From positions 24,365,638 through 24,429,637 of the forward strand of contig OY540815.1 of assembly GCA_961205875.1 (NCBI GenBank): a stretch of DNA of 64,000 nt. Reading direction: 5' to 3'. The DNA is from Sialis fuliginosa. Taxonomy: Eukaryota; Arthropoda; Insecta; Megaloptera; Sialidae. Each line of letters opens with the position of its first letter. Position 1 is the stretch's first letter. The notes beneath the pieces are model-generated. The model was not told the DNA's origin, did no database searches, and worked only from the letters and a program-made list of their open reading frames with translations. Made by a program: the position numbers and the translations under genes. This document shows positions 24,158 through 37,390 of this stretch, one piece after another.

Positions 24158-24492
24158 AACTCGCGTGGACTACGGAATTATTATTTAGGATTTTTTGAAT
24201 AATATAGTTGAATTAAGTACAAACACGATTAATTATTATAGTAATAATAACTAATCAAAACCTAAATTACCTAAAAAAAATTACAAATAATTTTTGTTGT
24301 TTAAATTTAAAAGTTAATAATTGAAAACAAAATAAACAACTGCCGGCCGAGCGCAGAATCCTTCCCTCTGCCCCGCGACACTTCATCATAGTTCGCGCGA
24401 ATTGCCGCGAATAATATGTTACTGTATGTATATTTCAAGTTATTTCCTAAACCAAAAGACCAAATTGGATGCTGTAAAAGGCAAATTATATA
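24158..24492 (-). mobile_element. Helitron 3' part, inverted
   Basis: Inverse match to 16990-17355: CTCGCGTGGACTACGG and CCAAATTGGATGCTGTAAA. It differs near CTGCCGGCCGAGCGC. The 5' end is missing. Confidence 0.7.
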
Positions 24493-24654
24493 TTTTTAAA
24501 AAAACATGAAATTTGTGTGACGTAATTTATAGATGGTCTCTTAAAGACCAAACTTATAACCCGAAATTATATCGGTTCGAGTTTATGAAACTAACACACG
24601 TTAGGCACAACAGTGTTGTAACTCGATTACTAACTCAAATAATAATAATATTAG

Positions 24655-24725
24655 ACAATCACACACACATACACACACACACACACACACACAGACACCC
24701 CCCCCCCTCCCACACACACCTCCGC
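24655..24725. repeat. CA microsatellite with poly-C
   Basis: A (CA)n run at about 24660-24692 passes into CAGACAC and C10, then CACACACCTCCGCC. Low-complexity; the frame 24513-24743 is carried by the repeat. Confidence 0.85.
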
Positions 24726-24999
24726 CACCTTTCACTTAATTAAGATCTATCAGGCTATGCGTGATCTTGTCAATTGTATGCCTTATTAAGGCACTGTCAG
24801 ACTTTAACCATGTATGTGTGTGTGACAGACGCACAGACAGCACCCCCTCCCCTCTACCCCCCCCCCACCCCCCACAACCTAGCACTCGAGATAAGTAACA
24901 CGTATGCCGAAAATCAGCGGTCTTAAAAATAGATAGCGCCTAGCAGAAAAAATAATAAGTTACCCTTTGTTTTTTTGGGATTGATGGATTTATTTTTTT

Positions 25000-25596
25000 A
25001 ACTCATGTTACTAACAAAACAACTAACTCTTTATTAAAATAAATTCAATTGCCTTTTATTTTGAATATGGTTCTTTTTCTCCAGTAATGAACAAACTAAA
25101 AAAATGATAAGTACTACGATACAAAAGAATCGTGAAATTTCAAACAATGTAAAGCAGTTGCTATGATAATATAATAATAATAATTAATAATAATAAAGTT
25201 TAACCTCGCGTTACATAAAGCAAAATTAATCACGATTAGTTAATCAGTTGTTTTAAAACCATTATTACGTTAATTCTAAAAAACAATAACAGTTATTATA
25301 AATTTTATAAAATTTTGTAAATTGTTCATTTACAAATCGAAATTAAGTTTAGAATTATAATTAATCATGGTTTGAAAACAACTGATTAACTAATCGTGGT
25401 TAATTTTGCTTTATACAACCTTGACACCCATTGTCATTAAATTAAGCAGTTTTACAGTTAATTGTCAATAATAGATTATGATTCAGTAATGGCAGTAGTA
25501 ATCAAATATCAACAAATATTTTTAATTTAATACATTTAATTAAACAAGAATCCAACACTGGGGAGTATGATCCAAGACTGGTTCCTGCACCACGAC
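25000..25596 (-). mobile_element. Family A MITE with nested MITE
   Basis: Decayed minus copy ending GACTGGTTCCTGCACC; interrupted at about 25205-25420 by a smaller inverted-repeat element. Confidence 0.7.
25205..25420. mobile_element. Palindromic MITE nested in family A
   Basis: Left end GTTACATAAAGCAAAATTAA and right end TTAATTTTGCTTTATACAAC (inverse), with AATCAGTTGTTTT inside each arm. About 215 bp, no coding. Confidence 0.75.
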
Positions 25597-26051
25597 CAAA
25601 TTCTAATTCTACCCAAAACACCTGCCTCCTTTTACATACATAAATAAATAAAAATTTGCAAAGTAGATATCACATTACAAAAATAAATACATATATTTTA
25701 ATTCGACATTTGCCTACAATTTACAATTTTAAATCGTCCCCAAAGGGTTATATTATAAGATACACCTGACAGCCAGTTAGCAGCTGAATCTACGAAAATA
25801 AAGCGGAAGGGGGGACTAGATACTCAAACCTATAATTACACATATGCGCTGCGCAGTTAGGGGTGCCGAGATATGACGGATGCTGAATACGATAAAATAC
25901 GTGATTAACTGTTTTTTTTATTATTATTTTATTTCGTAATAGCAGCTGAGATTTTTTTATACTGAATAGTTATGTGATTAGACATAATATACAAGATGCT
26001 GTTAATGCAATAATGATTGACTTTTTATCTATGTATTTTCAGAAATAAGCA

Positions 26052-26205
26052 TTAAGGTGTGTCAAAAAAATTTTTTTTCTCTCGTTACGAAATAAGTACG
26101 TTAGTTTTTGACCTAAAATAAATCCTCGCTGACGGATTACGTAGTTCAATTTTAAGAGATGCCGCAAAGGGGGTCTCGTATTTCATTTAAATAACGTGGG
26201 AAGTA
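26052..26205 (-). repeat. Repeat O, inverted fragment
   Basis: Inverse match to 11580-11730 (GTAGTTCAATTTTAAGAGATG), directly abutting the family C palindrome at 26206. Confidence 0.55.
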
Positions 26206-26985
26206 AACTAAATGATTCTTCGTCTTATTTTCTTGTATTTTAGTCGATATTTGTATGACGAGTTGAAGTTCACTGCAGGAAATTTCACTAAAAAATTTAG
26301 AATTTTTGATTTCGTTAAAAGTATGTTTATTGTATAGAAAATGACGTGAAAAGTTGTTTGTTTCGAACCGCAGGTCTGTATCTCAAACCGTTCTCGAGAT
26401 ATAGCCTCTCAAAGTTTCAGTTTTTTTTAATTTTTGGAGAAAAAAGGCTATATCTTTTGAACGCGTGGTCGAAATTGATTTTAGTTGACGGATTTGAAAT
26501 CAGCGTGTCAAAATCTATATAATGACATATATAATACCTTAAAACTAGAAAAAAAAAATTTCGCGAAAAATCGAAAAAATTCAAAGGGGTATACCTTAAA
26601 AAAATGTCGATTATTGACAAAAAAAATTTTGTCGGATTTTAAAGTATTATACATGCCATTATATAGATTTTGACACGCTGATTCCAAATCCGTCAACTAA
26701 AATCAATTCCGACCATTCGTTCAAAAGTTATGGCCTTTTTTCTTCAAAAATTTAAAAAAACTAAAACTTTGAGAGGCTATATCTTGAGAACGGTTTGAGA
26801 TACAGACCTGCGGTTTGAAACAAACAACTTTTCACGTCATTTTCTATACAATAAACATACTTTTAACGAAATCAAAAACCCTAAATTTTTTAGTGAAATT
26901 TCCTGCAGTGAACTTCAACTCGTCATACAAATATCGACTAAAATACAAGAAAATAAGACGTAGAATCATTTAGTTACTATATAAA
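26206..26985. mobile_element. Family C giant palindrome, second copy
   Basis: Arms run from ACTAAATGATTCTTCGTC to GACGTAGAATCATTTAGT and meet near 26595. Identical-looking 62-codon frames on opposite strands arise from the symmetry. Confidence 0.87.
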
Positions 26986-28477
26986 TACATATATAAGACT
27001 TTATTCATTTTCTATTATGTTATATTATTGACATTAGGATATTAGAAAACTAATATTCATAATACAAAGGTGAGTTTTATTTCTGACCGATTCCATTAAA
27101 ATTTTTCATATACATACATATTAAAAAAATATTCACATAAACAATAAATAATCAGTATTCAAGTTGGGAAGTTGATTGTGTGGACCTAAAGGGTCTCACC
27201 CCACCGCAAGCTTATTTTTCATTAATCTCATGAAATGTTTAAGTACTACTGCTCTAATCCATTTCCAATCTGTAAGAAATCAAAGAAACAAAAGAGAGAT
27301 ATGTAGAAGTAATACATCCCCCCATTTTCATGTCTGATTATAATATTGTATAGAGAAGATAATCCACATACAGACAGAGAGAGAGAGATACAGGCAGTGT
27401 TGTAAAGACCTCCAGTTATTCAAAGAGGTCACGCAATCGGCTGATTATATACGCACGACTTGCCCGCGGCGACAGGAGCAAAAAAAGGACGAAAGAAATT
27501 AAACAGTAGCTGGTCTAGATGCATTTCCACACGACGAATTCGTGTATTATTCTTGTAAACAAGTGCTGCAGACACTTGGTGGAATTTTAATGCAGACATG
27601 CTGAAAATTATTTAAAAATATATAATATGTGACTTTACTTTATAAAAATTACAAGAAAAAAAAACAGGGTTTCGCAGTTGCTTACTGAGTACATAGATAT
27701 CAAAAAAATATATATTTTTTTACTATTTTACTTCAAAAAATCGTTTGTTTTGATTTAATATGGTTTACTTTAGGAGGGGACATATGAAATGACTTTTTCA
27801 AGCCATTTTTGAGTTAGAAATAGAAATGGGGTATAAATTTTAGCAGTCTTTTCTGAGGGGCATCACTTTTTACATGTTCTCTTAATATTTCAAGTTTCTA
27901 TATAATTTACAGGTTTTTTGGTAAAGTACAAGATTTTTGAAAATAAATAAATTCTTATCTAGGGTCTAACGATCAAAATTGATAAAAAAAATGCACTTAA
28001 TTTTTGCAATTACGCATTGGGGGGAGGGGGGATTTACCCCTATCGCAACTTTTCATATTCTTATATATATATAATAAAAACAGTTTTGTAAATTTTTTAA
28101 AGACAATTAATATGATACTAAATAAAAATAAAAATATACAAAATCAATTATTACTCACTTTACAGGGTATATAATAATAGAGTACCCACATAAATCCATC
28201 AAAAGGTATTTAATAACTTCATTATTTATCAATCAAACCATCTGCATCAACAAAATAAGAGGGAAATTGTGAATTCCATTCTCAATTAATTTGTGAACTA
28301 ATTTTAATACGCATAATACGAAACATAGTGGTTGGCTATGGAACACAAGCCGGCATTATTAGTTGACCAGCCACCGTGGATCGGTTAAACACAAAATAAT
28401 TGATACTAATACAGTGGCGTCTCGAGTAAATTACCCACACAAAAAATTTTTTTTATACAAATCATTTTTATAATATA

Positions 28478-28620
28478 CTAGCGCATTGGACCCGGTGTTA
28501 CCCGGGTTAATATCCACAAATTATACACCAAAACTTTCCTCGTGAAACACTCTATCCATTAGTGAAAACCGGAATAAAATCCGTTCAGCAGTTACTGAGT
28601 ATATGGAAAATATCAATTTC
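28478..28620 (-). mobile_element. Helitron 3' end, inverted
   Basis: CTAGCGCATTGGACCCGG followed by GTTACCCGGGTTAATAT is the inverse of the 13398-13653 Helitron end. The 5' part is truncated. Confidence 0.65.
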
Positions 28621-29216
28621 GATATTTTACCTTCTTTTTTTCAATCAATATATTTAATTGTTATCAGTCAAAAATCATCTAATATTTTTAAAAAACGTGA
28701 TCATAGTGACCTAAATTAAATTAAATATTGAAACCGTAAATTATATAATTCTTTATTGAATAGCTACCATATTTTTATATAAAAATACATTCTTGAAACG
28801 ATCCAAGATTGGTTTTTATAAAATTCATTCCCCAAATAAAACTTAATGCGGTCCTGTTAAATAGATTATAATTGATACACAGATAGGTAATGAGATATCC
28901 ACTTAACTATACCCTAACTTTAATGACGTACTGTCCAAAAAATAACTTAATTTTGTATATTATTCTATCTTGTTAATCGCAATGTTATTAATTCTACTGA
29001 ATAATGGGGAATATTTAAAATGTAGAAAGGTGTGTTACCAACATTATAATTAAAAAAAGTAATTTCGTTATAGTATTAAAAACAAAACATATCGTGTTTT
29101 ATTTCTCACATGTTTGTATTAAAAATTTAATTTTTCTTATCAAGATTAAAATGCTTGTACTAGAATCAATTTTGTTTTATCGCTGGCGTCCTTGAGAAAC
29201 ATTTTTTTTATGTTTG

Positions 29217-29490
29217 TAATGTCCGGTATTGTAAAGAAATTGAATACAAGTTAGTTATATATCAAACACTTTAAACGAGGTACCAAACTTATTTGATTTA
29301 TAAATGGTATTAAAACAATGGCGCGATAAGGTATATTTGGCTATATTTTAATTAATTGTACTGAATTAGAAATATGTGTTGATATTTGATTACTACCATT
29401 TCTGAATATTAATCTATATACATTTAACTGTCTTACAGCGTGATTTGATCACATGAGGCCAATAGGTGTCAAAATGGTGGACATTTACCT
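29217..29490 (+). mobile_element. Partial family D followed by a short family A derivative
   Basis: 29217-29327 matches a family D end (ATGTCCGGTATTGTAAAG). 29328-29490 is a 163-bp family A derivative: TA-AGGTATATTTGGC at the left, CATTTACCT-TA at the right, retaining only the CTGTCTTACAGCGTG region. Confidence 0.65.
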
Positions 29491-29499
29491 TATATTTAT

Positions 29500-29660
29500 G
29501 TATGAAAAATATCTTGTACGGTCAGTCACCTTCATTAATAAGGAAAAAGTCCTAAGTGACTGGCTCATCAACACCCAGCCCAAATCCCTAAACTTAGCAA
29601 CGTGAAATTTTAAGAGCGTCTTCCTTTTTATGTTATAAGCACCTACTAATAAGGGATTTA
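29500..29660. repeat. Dispersed repeat U
   Basis: AACGTGAAATTTTAAGAGCG and CTTCCTTTTTATGTTATAA resemble 63040-63125 in esterase intron 4. Common low-copy repeat; class unknown. Confidence 0.4.
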
Positions 29661-30359
29661 ACGAAATGCAACCTCTAAACAGAGGGGGGGAAGTGTTAAA
29701 CTGCATCTCCATAACTGCCTATACATTAATACAAAAGAGATTTTTAGGTAAAATCTATTAAAATAAAAATACGCAATATTTTAAAGTGTTCTAGATTAAC
29801 AATATATAGGTGGGCCGCTAGAATATGTACATATATTCCAAAAATTAAATGAAAAAAGGGAAATTAAATAGGCCTATAAAAATGTCTACTCTACCCCAAC
29901 TTTGTACACCAATATTAATAAAAAATATATATTTTTTCATATGGCAGGAATCTCGCATTCAATCTATAAAGATTATCGTTCCATATAATATATAATATAG
30001 CCATTAATCCGAAAAGGTTATTTTTAAATTAGAATTTCCTACAAAGGATTTCCATGAAAATTTATATTGCAGATTAGATCTGGTTGTATTAATTTTCTCT
30101 TTGATGTTTACAAAATATGCACATGTCTATAAAATTCCATTTCTGCGATAAATCAAACTATAAAACAGTTGTAATTCCAAACACGTAACCCATTTATTGT
30201 ACAAATCAATTTCTGCAGTCGTTTATCTGCCGCGCGTATTTAAATCACGTTCTTTTTTTAAATTAATGTCATTACGATTCCAAATTTACATACGATGAAA
30301 TCATTTTCATTTTATTAATATTACCAATACCGATATTTTTTACGAACAAAACAGAACTA

Positions 30360-30889
30360 AAGTAAAGGCACCAGTTATGGCCGCTATAACTGTTTTTGTG
30401 ATTCTCATGAACTCATGTTACTAATAAAACAAGTAACTCTTTATTTAATCAATTTAATTACCAAAGTCCGTAAATATAGTTTTTTTTTTTTAATTATAGC
30501 CTTTTATTTTGTTCATGTATTTTTTTCTCCAGTAATGGATTAAGTAAAACCAGTAATGAGCACGCAGTGATGGACACTTGCTAATGATAAGTACTACGAC
30601 ACAAAAGATATAAAAGAAAGAATCGTCAAATTTGAAACAATGTAAAACAGTTGCTATGATAATATAATAAATAATAAATAAATTATACTAATAATAAGTT
30701 TAAATGTCCACCATTTTGACACCTATTGGCCTCATGTCATCAAATCACGCTGTAAGACAGTTAAATGTATATAGATTAATATTCAAAAATGGTAGTAATT
30801 AAATATCAACACATATTTCTAATTCAGTACATTTAATTAAAAATTTGCCATTACTGGGGTCCTTGCCAAGACTGATACCATTACCTTAT
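30360..30889 (-). mobile_element. Family A MITE, full length
   Basis: GTAAAGGCACCAGTTATGG at the left and ACTGATACCATTACCT-TA at the right; complete interior. Confidence 0.85.
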
Positions 30890-31659
30890 ATACATAGTTT
30901 TATATTTGAGGAGCAACAGAGCAAAATCGGATAAATATATTTTTGAAAATTTTGTAAAAAGTAACTTCCCTATTTTCACGTATTTTTTTTAATTTTTGAG
31001 TATGGTTATATTATAAGTAGGTACAGTGGAGATTTTTTAATATCTAAATTTTGAACTGGCGTCTTTGCACAAATTGGAAGATGGATAACTTAAAATTAGG
31101 TCTTTTAATATTATAATAATAATAATTTTCTAGTTACCCTTCCAAAAATAATTAACCTAAATAAATATTGACCATTTATTTGCCATTTCAGTACAATGTT
31201 CACAGACAGACACACAGACGTCATTGAGATAAAAGTCGTACTCGATTTAATGATTTAATGTTAAAATAAAATTAATTTACTTTATCGCTAAATATTAATT
31301 AACACGAAAGTGTAATTAACAAAAAAAAAAACAGTTCGAGTACCGCTTGTACGTTCTCAGGTAAGTACCATACGTGTGCACGGTTCAATGTAGAGGGGGT
31401 ACCTCCCCCCCCCTCTTCACGACCGCGCACGATCCCCGTACAAGATACACCCGTAATTATAGATTATTAAGATAATTATATATTATCTTTTTAGCCAATC
31501 CCGTGGATGATAACTCAATCCATGGCAGCTTGTGGGTCAGCCATGATCTGTCTGTGCATGTGTGCGTGCGTGCGTGTGTATGTACAGTGCATCCACACTC
31601 AGATTGTTCTTAATTATATACGTAAATAACGCTCGTTTGTTGCAACAATGTTACAACTC

Positions 31660-31770
31660 AAAAAAACATCTGTCATTTGCTTTCTCGTGCTAAATTCACC
31701 AAAGGTAGTTAATTATCCAACAATTTAAATAAAAACCGATTTTTAAACAATTTTACGCACCTGATTATTT
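31660..31770 (+). repeat. Repeat K fragment
   Basis: CGTGCTAAATTCACCAAAGG and TTTTACGCACCTGATTA match the K copies at 2130 and 60410. Confidence 0.6.
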
Positions 31771-32507
31771 TTTCGTATATTTTTAATTTTTTGACAATTT
31801 CAATCTAAATCTAAATTTATGCAAACGTCAAATAAAAACTACATTTTCATTAAAAAAAATATCAATTTTAAAATTACTTAATATTAGTTTGCCCTAAATC
31901 AATTACCATATATCCTTAAATATTGATATGGTTTTAGTTTTTCAAACAATGAAAGTCTTATCAAAATCAGTGCAATAGTTTTTGTATCAAAAAATTGCAA
32001 ATACATATTATAAAAATTGTATGAAATGTAATCAATTTTAAAATGCATTCCTTATTGTAGCGGTGCAATACAGAATTGTAACTACAAAGATACTTCAGTT
32101 GCGGTTTTCAGAAATTACAACACGCGGTCCAATTGTAACAGAATCAATTTTTATACGCCGCAGAAATGTAATTGATTCAGAAAAATAACAATAATTGGAA
32201 ATGTCAAATGACTCAATATCAGCTACAACAATTCTGACGGCTGCAATTTGACGTGAAATTCGATCAGCGAAAAATATTTCTACGTTTGAAAATTAATTTA
32301 CTTCTAACGGTATTTATTGAATAGGAAATGAAATTTACAAATATACCGGTTGGTAAATAAAAAATTATAATTCAAATTCGTTATATAAAAAATCCTAAAA
32401 ATCCAATTTTCAAAGTCGATTTTTTTTTCTTAAATAGTTTTCTATTGGCTTATTAACACCGACTTCAAAAACTGTTAAATTTAATTATTAGTTAATTTTT
32501 AGGGTTA

Positions 32508-33060
32508 ATGGTTATTTTTTAATTAAATGTACTGAATTAGAAATATGTGTTGATATTTGATTACTACCATTTCTGAATATTAATCTATATACATTTAACT
32601 GTCTTACAGCGTGATTTGATCACATGAGGCCAATAGGTGTCAAAATGGTGGACATTTAAACTAATTATTAGTATAATTTATTTATTAATTATTATATTAT
32701 CATAGCAACTGATTTATATTGTTTCAAATTTGATGATTCTTTCTTTTATATCTTTTGTGTCGTAGTACTTATCATTTTCACTGCGTGCTCATTACTGGTT
32801 TCACTTTAACCATCACTGGAGAAAAAAACATGAACAAAATAAAAGTCTATAATTTAAAAAAACAAGTCTTTAGCAATTAAATTGATTAAAACTTGCTCTT
32901 ATAGCGGCCATAACTGGTGCCTTTACCTTATGTGCCCTAAAGTAGTATCATTTAAAATGTCTTGACTTGAAAACGTACATTTTTAAGGTTCTAGGCCCCC
33001 TCACTTTTCAGTTCAGAAGTTACAAAAAAAATCGACATTATTTTTTTTAAATATGTCACA
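32508..33060 (+). mobile_element. Family A MITE plus shared flank
   Basis: Element to GGTGCCTTTACCT-TA at about 32930, followed by the same 130-bp flank as at 19134-19276. The flank is cut off by the Harbinger-like element at 33072. Confidence 0.8.
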
Positions 33061-33071
33061 CATTTACCTTA

Positions 33072-33564
33072 GGCGGTTATTACACTATCAAAGAAATATG
33101 ATAAAATTTCTTTGATCAAAGAAATATGACAGTGTAATAAGTCAACTTTTATAATATTTACCTTCATAATATTTCTATGATCATAGTTAATGACAGTCTC
33201 TTATATTTGATCAAAGTTTTTTGACGTCAAAAACAAAATGGCGACTACCAAGTTATCACTGACAGTTACAGTTACATAATTATTAATATATGAATATCAA
33301 CAAAATCCAGTATTATATGATAATCTTCTTATTGATTATAAAAACCACAATACACGATTGTAAATTCAAACCTCGATCGCGTCAATTGACGAACATCCAC
33401 GCACTGATAATCAAAATGCACCAAAAGAGAAGAAAATATCCCTAGATAATATTGAGAAAATATTATCAAATATTTTATGTAGTGTAATAAAACAAAATCT
33501 CGTATTTTATCAAAGAAATATGATCAAATCTTTGACATATTTATTTGATAGTGTAATAACCACA
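33072..33564 (+). mobile_element. PIF/Harbinger-like MITE, copy 1
   Basis: TTA target duplications (33069-33071 and 33565-33567) flank GGCGGTTATTACACTATC and its inverse. Near-identical to 44340-44845. Three-base TTA duplications fit PIF/Harbinger. No transposase. Confidence 0.83.
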
Positions 33565-34421
33565 TTAGGAAGTTAAAAACGATTTTTAACCCCAAATCGT
33601 TTGCACCATGCCGAACCAAAAATAAATTAATGTTCTAGTCCCTGGTCAATTAGATGTAATATTGTCAATTTGGATGTGCTAAAAGTGTCAGACAGTTTCT
33701 GTATTTCAATTATGTATATCACAGCAGCACTGACTGTATAGCATCGACGTTTCTGATACCATCAAATGAATAATAATTTACTTGTCAAATAGTTACACGA
33801 CATTGATCGCTGATAGGTCTGTTGTAGTTCCTGCGGTAGCTGGATCTAATCTACGAAGCAGTTATGTCTCCAGATTCAATAAACGGCCACTCTCTGTTGA
33901 TCACTGATAATATACATACATATAAAGAGACAATAGAGTATTGAAATGTGTTTTACCATATACATTCATATTTAGACAATATTAATATAATAATTTACAT
34001 CGTGTGAGGAATTTATAATTTCTAGCACCTTTAGGATCGTATTTTTTTAATAAAAGTGGAAGGGGTATGCTGAAAACAGTTTTTTTTTTTTTAAATTAAA
34101 CTTTTTTGACGTCTAGAATTGAAGAGCGTTTCAGAAACTTGATGTAACGCGCAGAGATCAATTTTGTGCGCTAGCGTAAATTTATAATCAGTATATCTCG
34201 ACACTCAGAATAGCTACCACGTGGATTTTGGTCTCAAGATATAGATCTAGGTTAGATCTACGAGATACATGTAAAATTCAAATTTTTTGATTACAGATTT
34301 TTAAATTGAATACAAAAATAAAATAAAAATTTATTTCTGCAGCACAATCTATATCTCGCCATTTTTGAATATTTTTTCTTTTCAAAAGCTTATATTATTA
34401 TTTACAAGTAATTTCAAGTAA

Positions 34422-34905
34422 TCCTTAATATATTTAAAGCTCAACGTCTCTCTGTCTGTCTGTCTGTCCGTTAGTGCGCTTATCACTCGAGAACCACTTA
34501 TCCGATTTACGTAGTTTCTTTTTTAATTCATAGGTACATTCTCTGGCCAAGTTATAGGCTATATTTTGTTACGTTAGGTAACATAACAACTATAAGCAGG
34601 GACGATAATAGTAAATCAAGTCGGAAAAAATTTTGCCGTCGGCGCGCTGTTTTGCAATACGCTGCCTAAACCGTTCAATATTGAACAAAATAATGTATTA
34701 AATAACTGTGTAGAATCAAAAGATCTACAATAAAGTCCGCGACACCATATATCTAACTTTTGTATTTAAGCCACAATGACTGCTTTTATGTTACAAAGAA
34801 AATTAAAAATATTTGGGTTTTGTTTACATGGACTTATGACCTGCAAAAATTAATCCCTATCGAAATAAATGATTTCATCGTCATAAGTACTTAATGTAGA
34901 TATAT
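34422..34905 (+). mobile_element. Helitron, 3'-truncated
   Basis: Starts A|TCCTTAATATATTTAAAG, matches the 16463 element to CTTAATGTAGATATA, then is replaced by poly-C sequence. CTAG end lost. Confidence 0.78.
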
Positions 34906-35474
34906 TTTTTTCATATTCATACCCCCCCCCCCCCTCTTTTAAATCAAATAAACATGCCTTATTTTGAAATTAAAAAAAAAAATTATCCACACCTAAATAT
35001 TAATTACATTTAAATTGAAGAAGTGTAGATAGGGGTCGTGACTCTCCCCCCTCTTTTAAATCAAATTAAATATATAATATTCTGAAAATATGAACCCCAC
35101 CAATATTAATAACATTTGAATTGAAGACATGATGACTTTACAATCACCTGTAGTATGTAATATAGATAGTTAGCTAGTTATTCAATCCTTTAGCAACTAC
35201 ACCTATAATTTTCCAAATTGTCTCTTTTGACGCTCGAACGATCATGAGCCGGCCAACAACTTTAAAATAGATTCGAACAGATTACCAGCATTCCTTTATC
35301 TGTTTCTCAATCACTAAATCAAATTTTAAACCATAATTTATTCTAAAATATGCAATGCCGGTTAAACTGCCAACAAAATTTATAATCTGTCATCTTCAAA
35401 TTTGATATTTCAATGTGATCTTACCATCTCTCTCTCGTCTTGTATTAATGCTATGTGTTAACGTGGTTTTTTTT

Positions 35475-35950
35475 ACAATTTTTTTTTTTGGTTTAGTAAC
35501 CAGTGCCGGGTTAGAAAAAAAAAAACTTAAAAAATATTTACTGTTCATGAATATTGAAGAATTTACGGTTGGTTTTTAGGGGGGGGGGGGGGGGGGGTGC
35601 GTAAAAAAGGGAAGGAAGCGGGGAAAGTTCAGATCGTTAATTGAAAAAAAAATTACAATTTTTTTCGTTTAGTAATCAGTGCCGGGTTAGAAAAAAAAAC
35701 TTAAAAAATATTTACTGTTCATGAATATTGAAGAATTTACGGTTATTTTTTTAGTGGGGGGGGGTGTAAAAAAGGGAAGGAAGAGGGGAAATTTCAGATC
35801 GTTAATTGAAAAAAAAAATACAATTTTTTTCGTTTAGTAACCAGTGCCGGGTTAGGAAAAAAAAACTTAAAAAATATATACTGTTCATGAATATTGAAGA
35901 ATTTACGGTTCTTTTTTTAGGGGGGGGAGGTAAAAAAGGAAAGGAAGATA
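35475..35950. repeat. Three-copy tandem repeat with variable poly-G
   Basis: Units begin at 35475, 35655 and 35820 (ACAATTTTTTT...CAGTGCCGGGTTAG). Each carries TTCATGAATATTGAAGAATT and a poly-G run whose length varies: 19, 9 and 7-8. Confidence 0.85.
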
Positions 35951-36498
35951 TCTCATGTTACGTGAAAATTTTGTAGAGCATTCAATTTCCTATAATATAG
36001 GTTGTGTTTATAAAAGGAAAAAGGTTGCGAAGTACATTTAAAGCCAAACTGATATGCAGTTTTTATTTATTTTTTTAATTATATCCAAGTCCGGTTCTGT
36101 TTAACTTTACGAGTGTATTTAAATGTTTTAAAAATTTGCAGCAAATATTTTATACGGTCAAATATTTCACAGGGTTTTTCGTTTTGTTATGCTGGTAGTT
36201 AGTTATATAGCGTATCTTCTGAGACTATAAAATATACATATTCTAATTTAATTTCCTATGTTAATGTGCTTGTTAAATTAACAACTACAATATTTCGGTT
36301 GCGGAATTATACAATAAAAATTAACTGTCTAATATTTACATGTAATAAAGACCTCACAAACACAAAAATATCTTGTGTCTTTGGTTAAAATATTTAAAAA
36401 TGTAAACCCCTCTCCCCCCGAATATGTATTTTAAATTAATATTTATTATATTTTTAAAAATAATTCATAACAAATATTCTAATCAAAAATAAATAATA

Positions 36499-36960
36499 CA
36501 GTGCAACCTCGATATAACAAAACTGAAGGGAAGTAGAAAATATTCGTTATACCAAGTAATTTGTTACAGTGAGGTTTGTTATATAAAGGTAAGGTTGGTC
36601 TACAATTCGTTATAACAAGGTAAGAATGTAGCGATGTCTATTTTTTTCGTTGTAGAATTCTCGTCTACATACTTAATGATTTCTCGTTTCTTTGCGACGG
36701 TTAAGGAACACCTTTTTTTGTTTTTCAGCCATTGCAACTTTAAAACTAGCAACAGTGACAAACAGCAAAAAAACAATAATGATTGTCTTACGAAAAATTC
36801 AACGTGTCTGAACCTGTTATAAAGAGGTTGTTGACAAATGTATTCGTAATATAAAGGTATATTTTGCATTAGCTCTTACGGGCAGTTCTAGGGAATTTCG
36901 AAAAATTTGTTAAATCGAGGAAATCGTTATATTGAGGCTCGTTATATTAAGGTTACACTG
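36499..36960 (-). mobile_element. pogo/Tigger-like transposon, internally deleted
   Basis: 462 bp, TA-flanked: CAGTGCAACCTCGATATAAC at one end, TTAAGGTTACACTG at the other. The GTTATA-type subterminal repeats occur several times. It retains the start of a transposase (see 36625-36732). Confidence 0.82.
36625..36732 (-). pseudogene. Remnant N-terminal psq/CENP-B-type DNA-binding domain of pogo transposase
   Basis: From the ATG at 36732 a few codons (MAEKQKK) run into a one-base frameshift in an A-rich tract; in the next frame the sequence continues KKRCSLTVAKKREIIKYV and then KKIDIATF. This is the helix-turn-helix start of pogo/Tigger/CENP-B proteins. The rest of the transposase, including the DDE domain, is deleted. 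Confidence 0.7.
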
Positions 36961-37390
36961 TATATTAAAACTAAAATTTTAATGAAAAAAAGATCTGTCA
37001 GATTTTAATGTCAGTGGTCTCTAATCTTTAATTACGTAATTGTATATTTGTGTTATATCTGGGATTATAAAAACTTACACCAGTTTGATTTCTTTAATAA
37101 AATAAATGTCACTCAAAAGATTTAAGATCGGATTTAAAATAAATCATTATTTTACAATTGGAAATATGTGTACTATTACTATATACTATATAGTTTGTAC
37201 TATATATATGATTACCCCCCCCCCCCACTCCTAATTTTTAACATAATAATGTTACCTTGTATTTCAAAAAAAATGTATGTATTCGAAATATTATATAATT
37301 AAAATATATATAATTTCTAGGGCGGAGCTTATACAGTTACATCATTTTAAATAAAAACAGAAATATACGTCCATTTCATTAATTAATTTT

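Noticed and set aside
31320-31600. Consensus donor CAG|GTAAGT at about 31359 and acceptor TTTTTAG at about 31494
   Set aside because: A possible short intron, but neither side codes for anything recognisable and the downstream part is a TGTG-rich low-complexity run.
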